Source: Littorina saxatilis (lineage: Eukaryota > Mollusca > Gastropoda > Littorinimorpha > Littorinidae). Taken from it: DNA of 64,000 bases. Below are positions 49,501-62,700 of the stretch, piece by piece; positions within the stretch are counted from its first letter, which is position 1, and every line of letters starts with the position of its first letter. The stretch covers positions 35,058,272 to 35,122,271 of the forward strand of contig NC_090246.1 of assembly GCF_037325665.1 (NCBI RefSeq), in the 5' to 3' direction. Position numbers and translations under genes: made by a program. The notes below the pieces were generated by a model. That model saw only the letters and a list, made by a program, of their open reading frames with translations. It made no database searches and was not told where the DNA came from.

Positions 49501-50611
49501 AAAAATCAAAACAGAACATCAAAACATGACCAAACTACACTGAACAGACAAATGCATTTGATTTTAAATTTCAGAACTGTAAAAGTAAAAACAAAAGAGT
49601 GGCATAAACAAACCTGGTCCTTGACTTGAAACTGCAGCGCCTGTTCCTTGTTCCGTAGCACCCAGACACGCACACTGCCGTCCTCACAGCTGGTGGCCAT
49701 TAACCCGGCTGGTGCCATGGAGATACCCGTCACCTAAAAGGTAAAGGCCTTCCTTCATTGAGCTTCAAGTTGACTTTGCAAAGTCTTTCTACCGATAATT
49801 CCCGTGTACACTACATTGGGTGTGCACGTTAAAGATCCCACGATTGACAAAAGGGTCTTTCCTGGCAAAATTGCTTTGGCACAGTTAATAATTGTCTACC
49901 TATACCCGTGTGACTTGGAATAATAGGCCGTGAAAGGTAAATATGCGCCGAAATGGCTGCAATCTACTGGCCGTATAAAATTTCATCTCACACGGCATCA
50001 CTGCAGAGCGCCTAGAACTGTACCCACGGAATATGCGCGATATAAGACTCATTGATTGATTAATTCCATGGCAAAGTTTCGTGCAGCAAGCTTCGTGAAG
50101 TAGACTCCATGAAGTCAACTTTGCCCAATTAATATCAGGCTTATAACAAACAATTCTGATTGTGAATTCATAATGAAGAGAAAACGGAACAGAGTTTTTC
50201 ACTTTTAATGTTTGCTCCCTTGCTTATTGCACATCAAGCCTTGGATCTGCTATGTCATTAGGTCCCATCAGCCGTAACTCACAATAATCATGCAGGCTAA
50301 AGATACCCCTGTTGTGCATACTATTCCCCACTCTGTCTGTGTGTTTCTCTGTTTCCACTCTATCTGTCCATGCTTATTTCAAAACAAAGTGTTTTTGTTA
50401 CCGGCTTGGAATGTCCTGAGATGAGCCTGATACTTGTGCGCTCCTGCCAGTTGATGTACCACAGCGTTCCGCAAGTTGTGCCCACAATCCCCTGCAACAC
50501 CACGAGCACAATATTGAAACACAACATTTTAAAGGGTTTACAAAATGCACAGAAAACTGCATCATTGAAATGTGTCAGCAAATTAATAAATGAACTCTTC
50601 TTCCGCATAGT

Positions 50612-50670
<59 letters not shown>

Positions 50671-50715
50671 CTGTTGCTATTGTACATCGCCGTGAGCTCT
50701 GGTGAGAAAGGGCGA

Positions 50716-50773
<58 letters not shown>

Positions 50774-53700
50774 CCATAACAAGCATAACAATATTCATGA
50801 CTTAACATTAGACTGGGTAGCACGACTCTGTCGATGCATGCTATCCCAAGATAGCCCACATTTCCTTGAGGAAATTCCCCAAAGACAGTCATAAGATGGT
50901 ATCAATTCACGAAAACAAAAACAAAATTAAACCGATTTATCAAACCCAGATTGCACTTGCAAGGAGAACTTTCCTTCGCCTTTTTATTTTTATTTTTAAG
51001 CCATTTTGGCTTAGTTGCATAACTAACATGATTTTTCTCCCCAAAGCACAAGCATTCCACAATGACCACATCTGTCACGATCGGGTGACAGAGACCAAGA
51101 AAGTGTCACTCAGTGGAGTGCCTGTTCTTGGTCGAGTATGATAGAAAGCGCCTGTACGTGATATTGGGCTACAGCAGAGTTTGCTGACAGTGCTCAATGA
51201 GCACGGATGTTTTGTAGCGCACGAGTTTCACAGTGGGTTTTTTTTTGCTGTCATAGGGCTGACGGTTTTTCGCTGACAGCGCGCACGGGATTTTCACGGA
51301 TTGAGTTTCTCGTGTCTTTTTTCTGCTTGGGAGGCAGAATTGTGTATAGCTGGACTGGTTTTGTGACAAGGTCAGTCACGTGTTATTGGCTAGGTTGTCT
51401 GAGAGAGACACAAGGGCGGCACACTTGACACCCAGCGGCAGAAGGGGAAGGTTCTAATACACAGTTTCTAGAGTATGATGGTTTTTCACCGAGTATTATA
51501 TTCGGCACTCTAAGGGAACTTCCACCAATTATTTCTTCTCTCTGCCACGTATTTTGCTGAGGACAAGTCGTCAACTTTCCTTCGTCGGCGATGGCTTTCG
51601 CATAAGGATTCGACAAGGGGTTCTGGACGTTTTTGGTCACTGTTGACGAACAGAGGCTGTTCCAGGGAGGAGGCGGACTTTGCTTCCATTGAGAGTACAA
51701 TCATAGGCTTTTGAGCCTTCGTTTCGTTTCGTTTTCCTGTAACTGCTGCACGGCTGCCTTTGGCGGGACACTGCTAGCTGCAGACGTTGGAGCTGGGACC
51801 TGAGGAAGCTACGCTAACGTATAACCGGCTAACCAGCAGACCGGCTAACCAGCGGACCGGCTAACCAGCGAACCGGCTAACCAGCAACCCGGCTAACCAG
51901 CATACCGGCTAACCAGCATACAGAAAGAAAGCTAAGTGCACCGTGTCTTACGCACCCCGTTGACCACCGTTGTCTTTTCTTATCTGTGATTTCATTGGAG
52001 TAGTGACAACGTGGGGTGTGTGACCCCTGCATGAACTAGAGCTTTTTTTGAACAGAACATTCTCATTTGACTGTATTTACACGGGATCAGCGTGTTACTA
52101 TAATTTTCTATATACTACTGGCATTTTGTCAGTGAACACTGGTTTTTTTACGTGTTGAGAACGTAAAAGGAACATATTTTGAGTGAAGGCTCGAGGGAGG
52201 TGGAGAGTTTATACATAAACAGGCGTCTGAAACTTATACTTTTGTTGACTCTATTTAATTGTATGCCTGCGAGAGTGGATCGTGGTGTGGTTAGTTAATT
52301 AGTAGTAATTAACCGGTTCATAATCACCTTAAGTGATATATTGAAACGTGACAACATCCACTGACCATTTCCAGGTTTTCATCGAAGTGAGCACTGACCA
52401 CTCCCCCGTCCAGTGTCATCTCATCCTCCATGGTCAGTCCGGCAGTCACTGGGGGCTGGGAGGCTTGACGAGGCTGTCTCAGAAGTTCGACACTGTCAAC
52501 GGCCCATAGCCGTAGGTGACCTGCCGTGCTGCCCGTGAGGAACTTGCCCGCACCACTTCCCACACAATCTATAGAAATCAACGTCAACATTGATAAAGCA
52601 TGAGTTAGTTTTCACAGTGAAAGGGGTGTGTGAAAGATAAGGCAAGGGTGCTGGAGCATTTGAGGACTGTCCAGGCTGTTGCAGGAGACTAACCACTGTC
52701 CACCGCTGAAGTCAAAAGTGACCTGCAGTACTACCGGTTAGGAACTTGTCTGGGCCACTTTCCACACAATCTGCTGAAAGTTATGAAAATCATGTTAAAG
52801 CACATGCTATTCTGCGCAATGACTTGGTGTGTGAGAGGTGGATCAGGGCTGCTGAAGTAGAGGAACAGTGTTTGTTGCCTACAGGCGAAGGCGACCTGAA
52901 CTGCTGCCCATTACATGTAGAAACTTTCTCGCACTTTCTGTAAAAAGTAACGTTAACCATGTTAAAGTATAAGCTATTTTTCCGTATGATAAAGGTGTGA
53001 GAGGTACAGGAACTTGAAGACTGTAGCATATAACCAACATTATCAATCTCACAAATGCAAAGTTGACCTGCGATACTGCGTGTGAAGAACTTGTCACCCC
53101 ACTCGCAACATTGCCTGCAGAAAACAGTATAAACATTGATGCGTCTTGACAATCTGAATTTCTTTCATGACAATGGATGATGGTCCATATCTAGTTTCAG
53201 ATCATTAGGCATCAAACGTATGAATACTATACAACCAAAATTAGGAAAACGAATGCAGAATGTGAATATAAACACATAAAAAGCAGTAACATAAACAATT
53301 TCAGAAATTCTGTTCTCTTAGATTTTTGCGCACTTATTTTTGTGCGTGTAGCTTCACTTTTTTTTTAAAACTGAGAAGCAAAATTTTTCAGCAAAGGCAA
53401 GAATCTTGGCAAAATAAGTCCAAAACACAAAATAACATGAGCACATATTATCTTCTTTCCATTGTACAAAGCAAAGGAAGTGCTTATAGACCTTCAATAA
53501 TCATGCTATATACAGGGCTTACAACACATGCTCTCACTACATTCACTTATTCCACATGCACTCAACAAGCAAAGCAAACCATGAAGGTAGAAAGTGTCTG
53601 ATAAGATAAAGTCACGGGCGGGGATGTAGCTCAGTCGGTAGCGGGCTGGATTTGTATCCAGTTGGCCGCTATCAGCGTGAGTTCATCCCCACATTCGGCG

Positions 53701-56700
53701 AGAGATTTATTTCTCAGAGTCAACTTTGTGTGCAGACTCTCCTCGGTGTCCGAACACCCCTGTGTGTACACGCAAGCACAAGACCAAGTGCGCACGAAAA
53801 AGATCCTGTAATCCATGTCAGAGTTCGGTGGGTTATGGAAACACGAAAATACCCAGCATGCTTCCTCCGAAAACGGCGTATGGCTGCCTAAATGGCGGGG
53901 TAAAAAACGGTCATACACGTAAAATTCCACTCGTGCAAAAAACCCACGAGTGTACGTGGGAGTTTCAGCCCACGAACGCAGAAGAAGAAGATAAAGTCAC
54001 ATTGAAACAGCAGATGTGCACAGATCTAAACACAAGAACTACAATACTAGTCTATTGGTAGACAGCTAAAGAAAAATATGATTCATTACTACAAAAAGTG
54101 AGAAGACACATTATTAACAAAATCTCGCACAGATAGTGAAATCATTGTGTCCAAGGAATGTTGATATGTTCAAGATCAAATCTGAAAAATACTGAAGTTT
54201 TGAGCTACTGCATCCTGGGAAAACCTTCCAACCCTCTGGCATGGTTCCTGTAGGAAAGATGACTTAAAATGGATTATTTGTTCAGAGACAATACCATTAC
54301 CCACTAAAAAATACAAGTTTTTTAAATGCCTCTAAGAGTAAGAGCCTCCATTTAGTTATATTTTATCAACAATTGAACAAGCATGAAAATTAACACAACA
54401 ACAAGCTATAGCACTACAAGCATTTTGTCACATGCTGTTATTCAATAAGCAAATAATTCATCTGTTCTAAATCTGCTATGGATTTGCGGTTAGAGGTTTT
54501 GAATTTGTGATCGTACATCTCTACATCAGTACATGTGCCTTGTGAATTCAATACGACGACATTCTGCGACGACTGAGAGCCAAGAAAGCATGACATTAAT
54601 GCAATCTCAGTCCAGTACCAGGACCCATCTTCTTGCATGACTGAACCTGCATACTATGGTTTTCCCCACATGCTGAACGACGTAGAAGCATGGGCTATTT
54701 TTACTCTGTGACAAGTGCAAGGTTATTACAGCTAACGAACAGTGTTAATTTTCCAACAGTAATGTCAATGCAGTTTCAGGCTACTGAGACCCACGTTCTA
54801 AGGTGGTCAAAACTACATTCTATTTCGTTGTGTTCTTCTAAAATAACTAAAAGCCTAATGATGTCAAAGCATAATTAATTTTACTCTGTGACAGTCTGAC
54901 CGGTGCATGAGAAACAATGTTAACGCAAGGCTGTTACAGCTGATAAAGAAAGTGGACTTTCCAAAGATGTAAAATGACCTGAATCGCTACCTGTCAATAA
55001 CTTACCCACATCACTCCTCACACAACCTATACAGAGAACAACATAAGCTGCATGAAAACATGATGAGCCATTAAATGCTATGAAAGAATGCAGGAGGCAG
55101 GGCAACAGCTGACAATGTCCACTGCCTAAAGGTGCAAATGCCAATGGCCTGCAATGCTGCCATGAAGGAACATGCCTGTACCACTTACCACACAAGTTAC
55201 AGAAGAACTGTTTTAATTGTGAGAAGCATGGCCACATTCAGGCATGTTTTCTCCAGTACTTCTCATTAGGACTGTCCTTAACTGAGCCTCAAGTCAACTT
55301 TGAACAAAATTCACAAAGTCTTCTTAACAAAAATGTAGTGCCAAAGCTTTGTGCAGCTAGCTTTGTGAAGTCGACTTTGTGAAGTCGACTTGGCCCAATT
55401 AATATCAGACTTTAAAGGTTTACCTGTGTAGCTTTTCTGATGAACCGATGTGTCTATGCTGTGTCCTAATTTAACTAAACATAGTCAAGAAGCTTCACTA
55501 ACCTCTTGTGTTGTATTTTAGCTGCCACCAATTCCAGTTATTCCTACATGATGGTGAAAATTGTAGCTCTTGTCTACAACAATATCCGGAGCCTTGCCTG
55601 TATCTTCATCAATTAAACTTTGCACTAAACCGTCATGAGCAGTAACATCTTTGTCTTTATTTCTATCACCTTTTCCCCCAAATAAATCATCCAAAAGGTT
55701 ATATAATCCAAGTCTCTGTTTTCATCAACTTATAAATAGTAAATGGCCATGAACACCGAAACCCTTTTCTGCTTCTCGATCAACTTGCCATTAGATTTAA
55801 CTGCCAGGAATATTAAAATCCATGTCTCCATCTTTGTCAACTTACCATTGCAAAAGAGGGCCATAAACATTAAAATCACTGTCTTTATTATCAAATAACC
55901 ATGGTACTTAATTGTAAAAAAAACACACAAAAAAACATTAAAATACTTTTCTATGTAATCAACAACTTACCTTACTATTGCCCTAACTCATCAAAAATGT
56001 ACAATCCGTGTCTCAATCTTACATGTGCATCAAGCAAGCCATAAGCATTGATATGGGACCCTCCGAAATCGGTGTATGCCGCCTGAATGGCAGGGTAAAA
56101 ACGGTCATTCACGTAAAAATCTATTCGTGCAAAAACATGAGTGAACATGGGAGTTTCAGCCCATGTACGACGAAGTAGAAGAAGAAGAAGATATGTGTGT
56201 TTCTATCTTCATCAACTTACCAATTTCACAGGTGTCGGCGTCCCAGTGTAGGAAACAAGAGTTGTGCCTGGTGTCCCATGCAGACACTTTGCCGTTGGTG
56301 GCCGTCACATAGAGAGTGCTGCCCCCTGTGTACTCCAGGCTTGTGAACGATGTCACCTGTTGATGTATAACCAGATAACACTCTTTGTAATGCTGAGTGC
56401 ACGCTACTCTTTGAGTGTGTTTTGGAGTGTTCTCTTTCAGCTGGTTATGTAACCAAAGATCAAAGTTGAGAATGTTCAAAATCTCCCTTCAAAGCATGTA
56501 ATTGTAATCCTAATTCATTTCAAGTTTCGTTCCGATCCGCTTTACGGCTTTTATGGCTTGCATTTAATTCTAATTTCAGGAATTGTCTGATGTCCAGACA
56601 GAAAGTTGCACCACTGTGTAGCTGACCATTTAATGTTTCTATGATGTAATTGTGCAGTACTGTGATGTATTTGTTGTTTTTTAGTTTAGAAAAAGATTAT

Positions 56701-59700
56701 CATAAGAGAAAATAAAACACTCAGATAAACTGGATATTATGAGCATCGCATCAAAAGTAACTACCATTATCATCAACAACAGTTAATACTATATATGGCC
56801 TTGGCTCAGAATTGGTGTCTAGAAACTGTGACAAAAAGTGTTTTTCAGAAAATGTTGTTTTTATAAACTGCACCTCAAAGAGAAAAAGATGACAAAGACA
56901 ACCCAACAAGTCTGGAAGAAATCGGACATGTATTGTGTTAACAGTGGACAAAAATGTGCGTACATGCTGTTCATCACCCTTACATCATGTCACAAGATAA
57001 ACATGCCAATTAAAAGGAAACCTGAATAAACAGCTTACAAATTTCAGTTGCAAATTGACAAAGGAAGCCAAAAGGATAAATATGTACAAAATTCAAAATA
57101 AAGTAATTGGAATTACGTTCCCGACAAAAATAAACAGCAGGACAGTTCATCACCTTACAACAATGTGAGGGCCTCAGTTAAAAATAGCAAAAACTTACAG
57201 AATTATCAGTTAATATACATGGAATCACATTCATGTACCGATTAGCATCTGTAGCAGATTTCAGAGTGATAATGCAAGCAAATATTTACTTTTAAAGCAA
57301 TGAAATGTTGAATTGTATGAACAGCAAGTTTCTATTCAGTACAAAAACTAGAAAATCAAACTTAGGTCGCACGTTATCTAGAAAGTCATCTGAAACATCA
57401 TGTCAAGTGACATAAATTATCATGTTATCATCAACGAGACAAAATTCAAGTTCGTGAACAAGAAACAATTACATAAATTACTCATCCATCTTTTCTGTTC
57501 ATCACTTTACAGCGTGACAAAGTCACATTTCACATATTAGTATCCAAACGGAACAGAGCTAGAACACAATACACATATCCAGAACACACACATCAAAGGA
57601 GGGTAACATCAATGGCAAAAAAAAACTTGTAACTTGAAGCACTCAAAAGTTATCACATGAAAACTGGAGATGTTCATCACATTACAGCAAACTTGTCAAA
57701 AAATTGAACATAAATGACTGTCCTGTCTGCATAATTCATTTAACATGTCATTAAACAAGTTACATTAGGTGGCAGACATAAAATATAGAACATTGGAGGA
57801 AAAAACCGAGCATAGTAAGATTTAGTGACGCCAATAAGAAAAATGTTCATCACCTTACATCACAAGATGAACACATAATGAGACCCGCAAACCACTTTGG
57901 TGACAGAACATAAGCAAAATAAGTGAAAATGGAAGAATATATATGACTTAAGATTAAAAATACTCCAAATATGATATGTTCAAAAAAATAATGTGAGATA
58001 GAGAAAACTTTGGTGTTTGTTCATAACTTTACACAAATCAGATTGCAGAGATCTGATGTAAGATGATGAACTGTGCATGCTCATGTGACTTGAAGACATT
58101 TTGTAATTAGTTGAACATCACAGATTTTGAACTTGACACAAGTAAAAGGTAACTGTTTAAAAAATTCCAATCAATGACAAAGGAAAACAAAGTTACCTTT
58201 GTTCATCACTTTACACACATTTGGCAATAGATGCTTGCTGTAAGGTTATGAACTACGCCAATTAAGTAATTCTAGGAGATAAGTTTGATTTTATCAAAAC
58301 TATATGAAGATCCGTGGTAAACAATTAGATTAAGGCATTTTTTTCATGACTGATTTCTAAAATAACAACAAAAATTGCTAACTTTTAGATCAGTGTAATT
58401 TATTTGTTGAAAAGTGATGAACTACGTCGACATTAGGCATTGCATTTGTCTATCAAAATAACAACATGCTGACGGTTTTATTTTTTTCAAATTATTGGTG
58501 AAATCATGCCAGTTATGATTATTTCTCCAGTCTTTCATTAAATTGTTTCTATAAAATGTAAGTTCATCACTTTACAAAAGATCGATAGACATTTTTTTTT
58601 TTTTTCACATGTAGGAATCGAATTGAAAATTGTCTCAAGATCGGAAACTACGCACAAGTACTTGCTAAACAATACAGAAAAACAAACATCGTTGCATTGT
58701 GACAAATTAACAAACTACAAACATTTATTCATAGCCACGCAGTTCATCACTCTAGATAACACAATTACAGCAAAACATTTACCTTTACGTTCTCTATTTC
58801 CTTCGTCCATGACGACTTCATTCACAATGACGCTTCACCCTTTATTGATTTCGCGCCTAAAACAATGGAATGTGACCGCTCACACCTTTCCGATAAAATA
58901 TTAGTCCGATGAAAAATGTAGTTCATCACGATGCATCTTACAGCAAATTGACACATTTCACCTATGAAGCCATTTTCTGTACAAACTACAACGCAAACCA
59001 TGAATTTTGATCCAGCAAATAATACTCGGGTCTAGTCTCATCAAATATTTGAGTGAACAACGGCGATTGTATTTTTTGGATAACTCATTGTAGTGAACGA
59101 TTCATCCGCGTGTTTCCTTACGACAATACGTGATGAACATCACTTCGTTTGTTTCCGGAAAATACTCGGCGATGCATTGACCGTTTCTGCCCGAAAGATA
59201 CTCTATGATTTCATCAGCCTTTGCAGAACAGGAAAACTTCATTTTCTATGTTATGTCCTCGAACACTATCGCAATAAATTAATCCAATTAGACCCACTGT
59301 AAAATGTCACAAACAAATCGAGAAAACTCGGCCGATAGTTAGCACAAATTGCGTCACAGCGACCAAAAGAACAACATCGGCTATCGACTTGAAGTGAAAA
59401 CGGAAAGGTAAACATGTCTTAGATCCAAGAAATCTCTTTCCGTTGTCCTTCTGTGGCTCTGTTCACAGAAATTAGGCCATGAATAACCCGAGTGGGGGGA
59501 AAGTGGAGTTCGACGCCATTTCTGAGCCAAGGCCATATTACCTCTGCTTTCATTCACTATATTTTTTGTACACATCAATGTAACTATAGTTAGACACACT
59601 ACCAACATAAAGCAAGCAATCTAAACTCAATTAATCAATCAATATGAGGCTTATATCGCGCGTACTCCGTGGGTACAGTTCTAAGCACAGGTATTTTTTT

Positions 59701-62700
59701 ATTTTTTTATTTTTTTTATTTTTATGCAAGTTATATCGCGCACATATTCAAGGCACAGGGATTTATTTATGCCGTGTGAGATGGAATTTTTTTACACAAT
59801 ACATCACGCATTCACATCGGCCAGCAGATCGCAGCCATTTCGGCGCATATCCTACTTTTCACGGCCTATTATTCCAAGTCACACGGGTATTTTGGTGGAA
59901 TTTTTTTTATCTATGCCTATACAATTTTGCCAGGAAAGACCCTTTTGTCAATCGTGGGATCTTTAACGTGCACACCCCAATGTAGTGTACACTAAGGGAC
60001 CTCGGTTTTTCGTCTCATCCGAAAGACTAGCACTTGAACCCACCACCTAGGTTAGGAAAGGGGGGAGAAAATTGCTAACGCCCTGACCCAGGGTCGAACT
60101 CGCAACCTCTCGCTTCCGAGCGCAAGTGCATTACCACTCGGCCACTCAGCATTGGATTTTAAACAAAAAAGCCCTGATAAGCAACTCACAGCGTTTCCCT
60201 CTGGCTTCAAGACCTCATCAGGAACGCCAGCTTCGTGCACTGACAGAGTTGCCTGCGAAGTCGTCTCGTCCAGCAGCCAGAAGAGTAATGTCCCCTCCTC
60301 CCCCACGCTGGCAAACTCGTTGACAGTGAAAGGGTCCCATTTCAGACAGTTGACCGCCTCGTCTGTTTTGGCACTGGTCAGAACTGTGTAGGATATTGTT
60401 GACCACACCACAACTTCACTGTTGTGATAATCACCTGTGTGTATGAAAGTGAGAATACAGAGGAACCCCCTTCAAGACCTCTCCCATTTTTAAGACTCAA
60501 GTTTTTCAGATTATCTGTTCATAAAATTGGTCTTCATTTTAAGACTCCCTACCTTTTAAGATCTGATTTTCTCAGATTTATGAATGTCTTTAAGGTCTTC
60601 CACTGAAAAATTCTTCACACCTTCAGAAAATACAGGTTATGAATCTACAGACCTTTCTGTTGCACACAAAAAAAACCACGTTTCTTTTTTCTCCAACATT
60701 TTAAACTGCACCATGTTTTGTTTGTTTTTGTTTTTGTTATTTGTTGTTGCAAAACACAGTGGAGATATAAGACAGAACTGTCACCTCACACTTCATCCCA
60801 TCCTGCTTCCGTTTTATTTTCCTTGTAAATCAGCAGTGTGGGTATGAAGATGCTTTGATTAACATGGAGAATTATAAAGAACTCGAACAAAACTTGTGAA
60901 GACGTAAAACAGTGGAGATGATAAAGTGGAATGTTTCTTTCAATGCTTTTCTCTCTCAGGTGCCAAGGTTCTGCATAACTCTCACTTACTGCTGTCCATA
61001 TTTAGAGAGCTTACTTCCCTTTGTTTCTTAGCCATTGGGGAAAATGAAAAATCTTAGGCAACAAAAGAGAAGTGACTCACCAACTGTGATGAGAAATCAG
61101 TCATCCCTGGAGTACGCCATGCACATCACTCTCACTTACTGCTGTCCATATTTAGAGCGCTTACTTCCCTTTGTTTCTTAGCCATTGGGGAAAATGAAAA
61201 ATCTTAGGCAACGAAAGAGAAGTGACTCACCAACTGTGATGAGGAAGCGATCATCCCTGGAGTACGCCATGCACACAACCTGGTGCTTGTGATGAGTCAG
61301 CACCTTTGTACAGGTGTGTGTGGACAAGTCCCATACGCACACCTGACACTGGCTGCTGTCCTCAAAGCACCCACTGGCAGAGGCTAACATCTGGACAACA
61401 AAACAAACATATCATTAAAGTGCTGGATGGTTTGCATAGATGCCACTGGTGGAGGCTAGCAACTGAACAACATCACAAACGTATCATTAAAGTGCTGGAT
61501 GGTTTGCCTGGTTTCTTATTCAAAGGCTGAACCAGGGTACATAAGGGCTTGTATTTTTAACGCAGCAGATTTTCAAACTGCTCTTGCAATGGTCAAACAT
61601 CAAAAGATCTTTTGACAGAAGGCCTTATTGTGCAAGTTAGCAGGCAGGCAGATATATCTCACGTTTCTCTATCATAGTAAACACCTAAAATGTTTTCTTA
61701 GCATTTGAGTAAAGAACTGTTGACATGAAAAGTTTCAAATGAATAAAATCCTCACTGCGCGTCAGACTCGACCCTTATCCTTCCTTGACTGTGGTTTTAA
61801 AGCGATAAACCAAACTTGTGAATCAAACTTTGCAAATGTTTCTTACATGACTGAAGTCAACAAATATAAATCAAAAATTTTATAAATAAATTTTCATTTG
61901 ATTAATATACTTACCCGAATCACATAGGTATAAGTCGTATGAGTTCTACCACGTGCTAGGGAAGCGGTAGTGACGTAGGTCACACCAATGGGAGGTAACC
62001 CCCATGGCAAGCGTCCCAAGCTACGCTTCCACTTACACTTTTTTGTTTGTGAGGTTGCTTCCCTTTAACTGTTAGACGGGTAGCGATTTTCAGACCTTAG
62101 CATCTCTGACTGCGTCAATGCTTATATGTGATTCGGAGTAAGAATATGTAATTTAACGGACATTACAAACTAACCTGATGATCATTCCGCACAGCTAGAG
62201 TGGAAACCTCCTCTGCATGACCTGCAAGAATATGCAATGCAGAAAAGAGGGTTAAAACAATGTGCTAACTTGTATGTTAAACTTGTTAAGAAAAAAATAT
62301 GAACAGAATGAACAGTGCAAGGCTTCTTAACAATGACCTCATAAATATGGTCATACAAGCACACGCACACAGACCGATAGAACCAAATGCTTCAAATCAT
62401 AGAACCAAATGCTTCAAATCATGTCAACTTGCTTCGTATAATATGATGTCACATAGCACATACGTCTACACACACACACACGCACACAAATGCACACACA
62501 CAGAAGGTATTCCTTGAAATGCCATTGAGATAGCATGTTTGTATGCTAATTTGACCGGAGTGTCACACACACACACGCACACAAATGCACACACACACAC
62601 AGAAGGTATTCCTTGAAATGCCATTGAGATAGCAAGTTTGTATGCTAATTTGACCGGAGTGTGTTTATGAATATTGATCAACTGTCTGGGTGTCTTGCCC

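Noticed and set aside
50360-50805. His/Thr and Val/Cys repeat frames
   Set aside because: Translations of GT microsatellites beside exon W7.
53630-53702. Genuine tRNA gene
   Set aside because: Has A and B boxes but is fused to a SINE body and (GAA)n tail, and pairing of the arms is poor.
61900-61920. U1 snRNA 5' end (ATACTTACC)
   Set aside because: Only the first nine bases match; it is the terminal repeat of a MITE.
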